64,000 nt of DNA, taken from Cordia subcordata (lineage: Eukaryota > Streptophyta > Magnoliopsida > Boraginales > Cordiaceae). Below, in pieces: positions 59,503 to 64,000 of this stretch. The notes under the pieces are model-generated. The model was not told the origin of the DNA. It saw nothing but the letters and a program-made list of their open reading frames with translations, and ran no database searches. The DNA lies in the NCBI GenBank assembly GCA_028554755.1, contig JAPTOF010000003.1, positions 28,319,501 through 28,383,500 of the forward strand, in the 5' to 3' direction. Both the position numbers and the translations under genes were made by a program. Numbering within the stretch: the stretch's first letter is position 1; each line of letters begins with the position of its first letter.

Positions 59503-62168
59503 ATGGCTGCACAATCGATTGTTTTGAAGACAGCCTGTGTCACCGGAGGTAGTGGCTACATGGCTTCATTGCTTGTCAAGTTATTGCTCCAGGAAGGTTA
59601 TTCAGTCAACACTACAGTTCGACAACCTGGTATTACCTTATAGAATACGATTCTCAATTATCATATTAATATGAGTATTTTAAACAATTTTGTTTTTTTA
59701 TAAATCAACTTAGCATTTTCCAATATTTGAATGGAGTCTAATTATTTTGATAAATTCTAATAGTAGAAATAACTTGTTCTATAATAATTGTTGAAAGTTT
59801 CTTTTTGACCTCCTTGATAAAACAAAAGAACTAGAAGTATCTCATAAATTTACGCAATGAGATGATTGACTAAATTGATAAATGTTGGTAATTTGTATTA
59901 GTTCAAGATATGACATTGACATTATGAGCCTATATATTATAATTCTTTTCACTTACATCTTAAGTTAGCCTCAATATTTGAAATAGTTGGATCAACAGCA
60001 AAGACAAAAATTGAATCAAAATTAATATATACATAAATTAAAAATTATTGTAGTCCACTTAAGAATATAAATATAAATGTTAAAAAAAAATCTTTTTCGA
60101 AAGGCTTGGCAGGCCTGGGCTCCCCTTAGATCTCATATTTGCTTCTTTTAGTTTCTTTCTCTGTTTTTTATTCTAAATATGTAATCTATTTTTTGGCTCA
60201 GTGAATCAAAAGAAAATTTCTCACCTCTTGGAATTGCAAAATTTGGGAGACTTAAAAATCTTCAAAGCAGACCTGACCGATGAAGAGAGCTTCGATGCCC
60301 CTATATCAGGCTGTCAACTTGTCTTCCTTGTTGCAACACCAGTAAACTTTGCTTCTGAAGATCCAGAGGTGTATAATAATTTAGTAATAATTGCCATGCC
60401 CCCACAGTAAAACCGGCTTAACTAGAATCCCAGATCTTCAAATAATTCATTAATCTAAAATAGTTTACCAAGTTATTATTTATTCGCGTAATAACCACTT
60501 ATAAACTATTTACTCACAATATTTTTCACAAATAAGAGATTCTATAATGGCATTAAGATCAGAACTAAGTCCACGATATTTTACCAAGCTGTTTCATTGC
60601 TTTCCCTATTGCAGAATGACATGATTACACCAGCGATCCAAGGAGTTCTGAATGTTTTGAAAGCTTGTGCAAAAGCTGGGACAGTTAAACGAGTCATTTT
60701 AACATCATCAGCTGCTGCGGTTACTATCAATCAGCTCAAAGGCACTGGGATGGTCATGGATGAGTCTAACTGGACCGATGTTGAGTTTCTGACATCTGTG
60801 AGGCCAACTTCTTGGGTAAATCAATTTGCAGCTTGTGCACATCTGGACTTCAATTTTACTCTTGTCTAATTAAGCAAAACGGAAATAACAAGATCTGCAT
60901 ATGCGATCAATAATAATATGAGGATAAGGCTTATTCTGCGTTTGTTATATGCTTATTTGAAATCTTAAATCTTAAATGCGTATGAAACTATACGCATTTA
61001 AGATTTCAGATTTCAGATAAGCACATAATACACAGTATTAGTTTGGTTTTACCATTTATACGTTCTATTCAGAACTGCAGGGATACCCTGCATCAAAGAC
61101 ACTAGCAGAAAAAGCTGCCTGGAAATTTGCTGAAGAAAATAATATTGATCTTATTGCTGTTCTCCCTTCTCTCATGGCTGGTCCTTCCCTTACTTCAGAA
61201 GTTCCCAGTAGTGTCCATCTTTCTATGTCTTTGATCACAGGTAAACACCTTAGTTGTCTTTTTGGATATTCCAATCTATCACATAATTATCTGGGTAGCA
61301 AAGAGTAGCTTAGCTAACAGCTTCAATTCAACATTTGACAGGGAATGAGTCTCTCATGAATGGTCTGAAAATCATGCAAATGCTATCAGGTTCAATCTCC
61401 ATTTCACACGTAGAGGATGTCTGTCGTGCCCACATGTTTGTTGCCGAGAAAGAGTCAGCTTCTGGTCGATACATCTGTTGTGCTTACAACACCAGTGTTC
61501 CTGAGCTTGCAGATCTTTTAGACAAGAGATATCCTACATACCAAGTCCCCACTTAGTAAGTGTTTTGCTACATGTCTTTCTCGTTTTCCAGTTTTCAGCT
61601 CACACTCTAGTACTAAATGCATATTTCACATAATTCGGGTTAAGATTAAAACATCAAGTTTCAATTTAAGCCAATAAAATAGCTCCTAATTGTCACATAT
61701 GAAGAGATAAAGAATTCTAAAGCTAGTCTATAAAAATCCTGGAGAACTCCACCTTGTACCAGTGGGCCGATTACAAGTAAGATCTAAATATTATAATGGT
61801 ATTCAAGCAGATAGACTTTGGCAATAACTTCCTAGAAGCTGATATTGTTCAGGAATAAATGGTGGAAAAGCAAGACTACAGTATCTGAACAATCTTTATG
61901 CTTGTTAAATGACTGATATAATTATTTCAATTTCTCAAAATGTGAGCATAAAATTTGTAACAGTTTTTTACTCTTCTTTCGAGTAAAGTAGCGTAAGTTA
62001 TCTTTCTTGGCTGGCATTTGCAGTTTCGGGGGCTTTCCCACTAAAGCCAAATTGATCATCTCATCGGAAAAGTTGGTCAAAGAGGGATTCAAGTTCAGGC
62101 ATGGAATTGAAGAAATTTACGATCAGTCAGTTGCTTATTTTGAGGCTATGGGAATGTTACAGGCCTGA
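59503..62168 (+). CDS. ANR: Anthocyanidin reductase (ANR/BANYULS)
   Basis: Six exons: 59503-59629, 60202-60368, 60615-60815, 61081-61240, 61342-61555 and 62024-62168. All introns are GT-AG and the phases agree, giving 337 aa (grape ANR, as I recall, 338). ANR reduces cyanidin-type anthocyanidins with NADPH to 2,3-cis flavan-3-ols such as epicatechin, the precursors of condensed tannins, in the cytosol. It is a short-chain reductase of the DFR/CCR type: Rossmann motif '[20 protein letters not shown]' at 13-32, Ser129/Ser130 in '[14 protein letters not shown]', and catalytic Tyr167 and Lys171 in '[20 protein letters not shown]'. '[20 protein letters not shown]' and '[13 protein letters not shown]' are typical of ANR. 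Odd points are GSGYMA for the usual GTGFVA and 'VFLVATPV' with Leu85 where relatives have His. Reading frame and splice sites look intact. Confidence 0.93.
60936..61035. mobile_element. Hairpin MITE in ANR intron 3
   Basis: The left arm 60936-60983 and right arm 60990-61035 are near-perfect inverted repeats of about 46 bp around a 6-nt loop (GAAACT). The inner 14 bp of stem (ATCTTAAATGCGTAT-type) is essentially perfect. It ends about 45 bp before exon 4, so the transcript can form a long hairpin near the acceptor. Confidence 0.8.
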
Positions 62169-62199
62169 GAGTTAAGTTTTTCTTGTCTTCTCGATCTTC

Positions 62200-64000
62200 T
62201 TCCGATCTCTTTGATACTTATAAATAATTCTTAACTTTTACTATTGTTGTGCCGTGACATGCAACACATACACATATTTTAAATGAAATAATAATAAATA
62301 CATAAATATTTTAAAAGAGATTAAACTAAAGTATCATAGCTTTTTGGTGCCTCACCAGCAGTACTACGATTGGCGAATGCAGTAATACTCCCTGAAGCAA
62401 TCAAGAGAGAAAGACGCCAAACGTCTGTTTTTTCTTTAGGCCACCAGAACAGTCAAAGGTGGGGCAAAACCAAATCTTTTAATTGGGCAAAACATTTTAC
62501 ACACAAAAAATGCTTGCATCTAGCAACTTGATAACAGGTGGTGGAACCTCATATAGGTGAGATTTGATAAGTTTGACACCTGGATGCAGTCCAAACCTTT
62601 ACCCATTGATAAGTTTGGGAGCTCGACAACGTTAATAAATATGGCAATCTTTTCTGCGCTCTCTTTACCGTACCCACGCTACAGCCACCATGAATTGCAG
62701 CCAGCAACGCCAATGAAGTTTAGGTCCAGCGCGTGTACCACACGCTCGGTTAAATTTAACGGAAAAAGTGATGGAGGGGGTAATGTGTTTCACTTTTGAA
62801 AAGTACCGATGGTAATTAGTTAATTTTTAAATCACAAGAGATAAATACACACTTATGACAAACTATGAGGAGTTTTGTTCAATTTTCCCAATCTTTTAAT
62901 TGGGCAAAACATTTTACACACAAAAAATGCTTGCATCCAGCAACTTGACAACAGGTGGTGAAGCCTCATATAAGTGAGATTTGATAAGTTTGGCACCTGG
63001 ATGCAGTCTAAACCTTTACCCATTGATAAGTTTGGCAGGTGGACAACGTTAATAAATATGGCAATCTATTCTGCTTTCTCTTTGCCCCACCCATGCTACA
63101 GCCACCATGAATTGCAGCCAGCAACGCCAATGAAGTTTAGTTCCTGAGATCGTAATGGAGCGGAATAGTGGCGAAACTAATTTTTTTAAAGATCTTGTTA
63201 CTACCACTTAATATTTAGGTATAGGGTGAATATTTGACATTTAAAGTAATGATTCATGAATCTATCCTCAATGGAACAATCAATCGTAGACATCAGATGT
63301 TACCCCATGGCCAACTCAAAGACGATGAAGTTCAAAGTTCTAGGGCTCTTTGTTGGAGGCGATTTAATCAACCCGTGGTTCATGCATTTTCAGGGGGGGA
63401 AAAATCAAGTTGCTTGCACTGAAAAGTTGACATAATAGTATGACTTATCTCTACCAAAAAACAAGAAAACCCGACTTGGTATCCTATTGCTCAAACCAAC
63501 TTTAATTTACACAAGAAGGTTGAACATAAGTAGCTCCTAATTGAGACATGAGAATCTCTCTCTTTACGAAAAGTCTAAGTCCCCTTGAGTGAAGTAATGA
63601 TACAGTAGTCTGAATATGACCTTGTTCCCTTTAAGATATAAAAATAGTCGTACTGTTGCTCAAGCTAACTTCTTACAACAGGGTAGAACACAAGCTCCTG
63701 TTAATTTCTCTTTTGACTTGCTTTCACAATTTTATGCCTGTGTGGCTGTACACCCAACACACTACGCACACAATTAGCATTATGCACCATACAGTGGGTA
63801 TCCAGTATATATGTATTTATATGCGTTCAAAGCTTCTTTAACTGGTTTTGGCCAAAAAAAAAAAAAAAGAAAGAAAGAAATACCCAAATCATACGAAGAA
63901 CAGTAATTGAATCTGATTCAAGAACAACATTTCTCAGCTTTTGAGCATTAACAATTGTTTTTGTTTAATCAGTCATATAAATCAAACAACTCTAATTCTC
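62200..64000. other. Intergenic 3' flank of ANR with a duplicated block
   Basis: It contains the two copies of the 251-bp repeat (62473-62723 and 62890-63140). 63230-63420 is open for 62 codons but shows no motif. A poly-A/GAAA tract lies at about 63854-63880. No gene is recognised. Confidence 0.55.
62473..63140. repeat. 251-bp direct repeat, two copies 417 bp apart
   Basis: Copies at 62473-62723 and 62890-63140 align without a gap at a constant offset of 417 and differ at only a handful of positions. Each begins 'aatcttttaattgggc' and ends 'ccaatgaagtttag'. About 166 bp of unrelated DNA lies between them. Confidence 0.92.

Overview
The window is nuclear DNA from a flowering plant, almost certainly a core eudicot. 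The evidence is AT-rich intergenic DNA, GT-AG introns, a chloroplast-targeted PsbQ with a twin-arginine thylakoid signal, an anthocyanidin reductase, FBA-type F-box genes, and many MITEs, SINEs and (TA)n tracts. The anthocyanidin reductase and bHLH sequences would suit an asterid or basal core eudicot such as Ericales, but I cannot fix the species. No prokaryotic-style operon, CRISPR array or defence island is present. All identifications are from reading motifs and recalling family sequences; no database was searched.

Layout. 1-3.4 kb is intergenic. At 3.5-4.1 kb (+) is a single-exon NDR1/HIN1-like gene. At 9.1-11.6 kb (+) is a four-exon TauE/SafE-family permease whose intron 1 acceptor lies in a perfect 33-bp tandem duplication; a relic of its last exon sits near 14.3 kb. 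At 14.9-18.4 kb (-) is a five-exon bHLH factor of the ILR3/bHLH105 type, 234 aa, with a GC-AG intron inside the bHLH region. From 18.7 to 23.1 kb are MITEs and a Mutator-like non-autonomous element with an intact target-site duplication. At 23.2-24.3 kb (+) is PSBQ in three exons. At 27.6-28.7 kb (+) is an intact F-box/FBA gene, followed at 29.7-31.8 kb by a deleted Copia element on the minus strand.

33.4-52.9 kb is a decayed minus-strand array of F-box/FBA copies of two subtypes in the order A-B-A-B-B', with repeated flanks. Every copy is broken: one by a single stop codon, one by a 1-base deletion plus a lost start codon, the rest more heavily. At 56.5-58.3 kb (+) is a two-exon C2H2 zinc-finger protein whose C-terminal half resembles an ADP-ribosyltransferase fold. 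At 59.5-62.2 kb (+) is a six-exon anthocyanidin reductase with a hairpin MITE in intron 3. The end of the window holds a 251-bp repeated segment.

The seven intact genes are independent loci, not a pathway cluster: membrane/defence (NHL), transport (TauE/SafE), iron or stress transcription (bHLH), photosystem II (PsbQ), ubiquitin ligase adaptor (F-box), a nuclear zinc-finger protein and flavan-3-ol synthesis (ANR). I found no convincing undescribed multi-gene system. The points most worth a second look are the duplicated splice acceptor, the zinc-finger/ART-like protein lacking the usual histidine, the MULE-like element, and the alternating F-box array.
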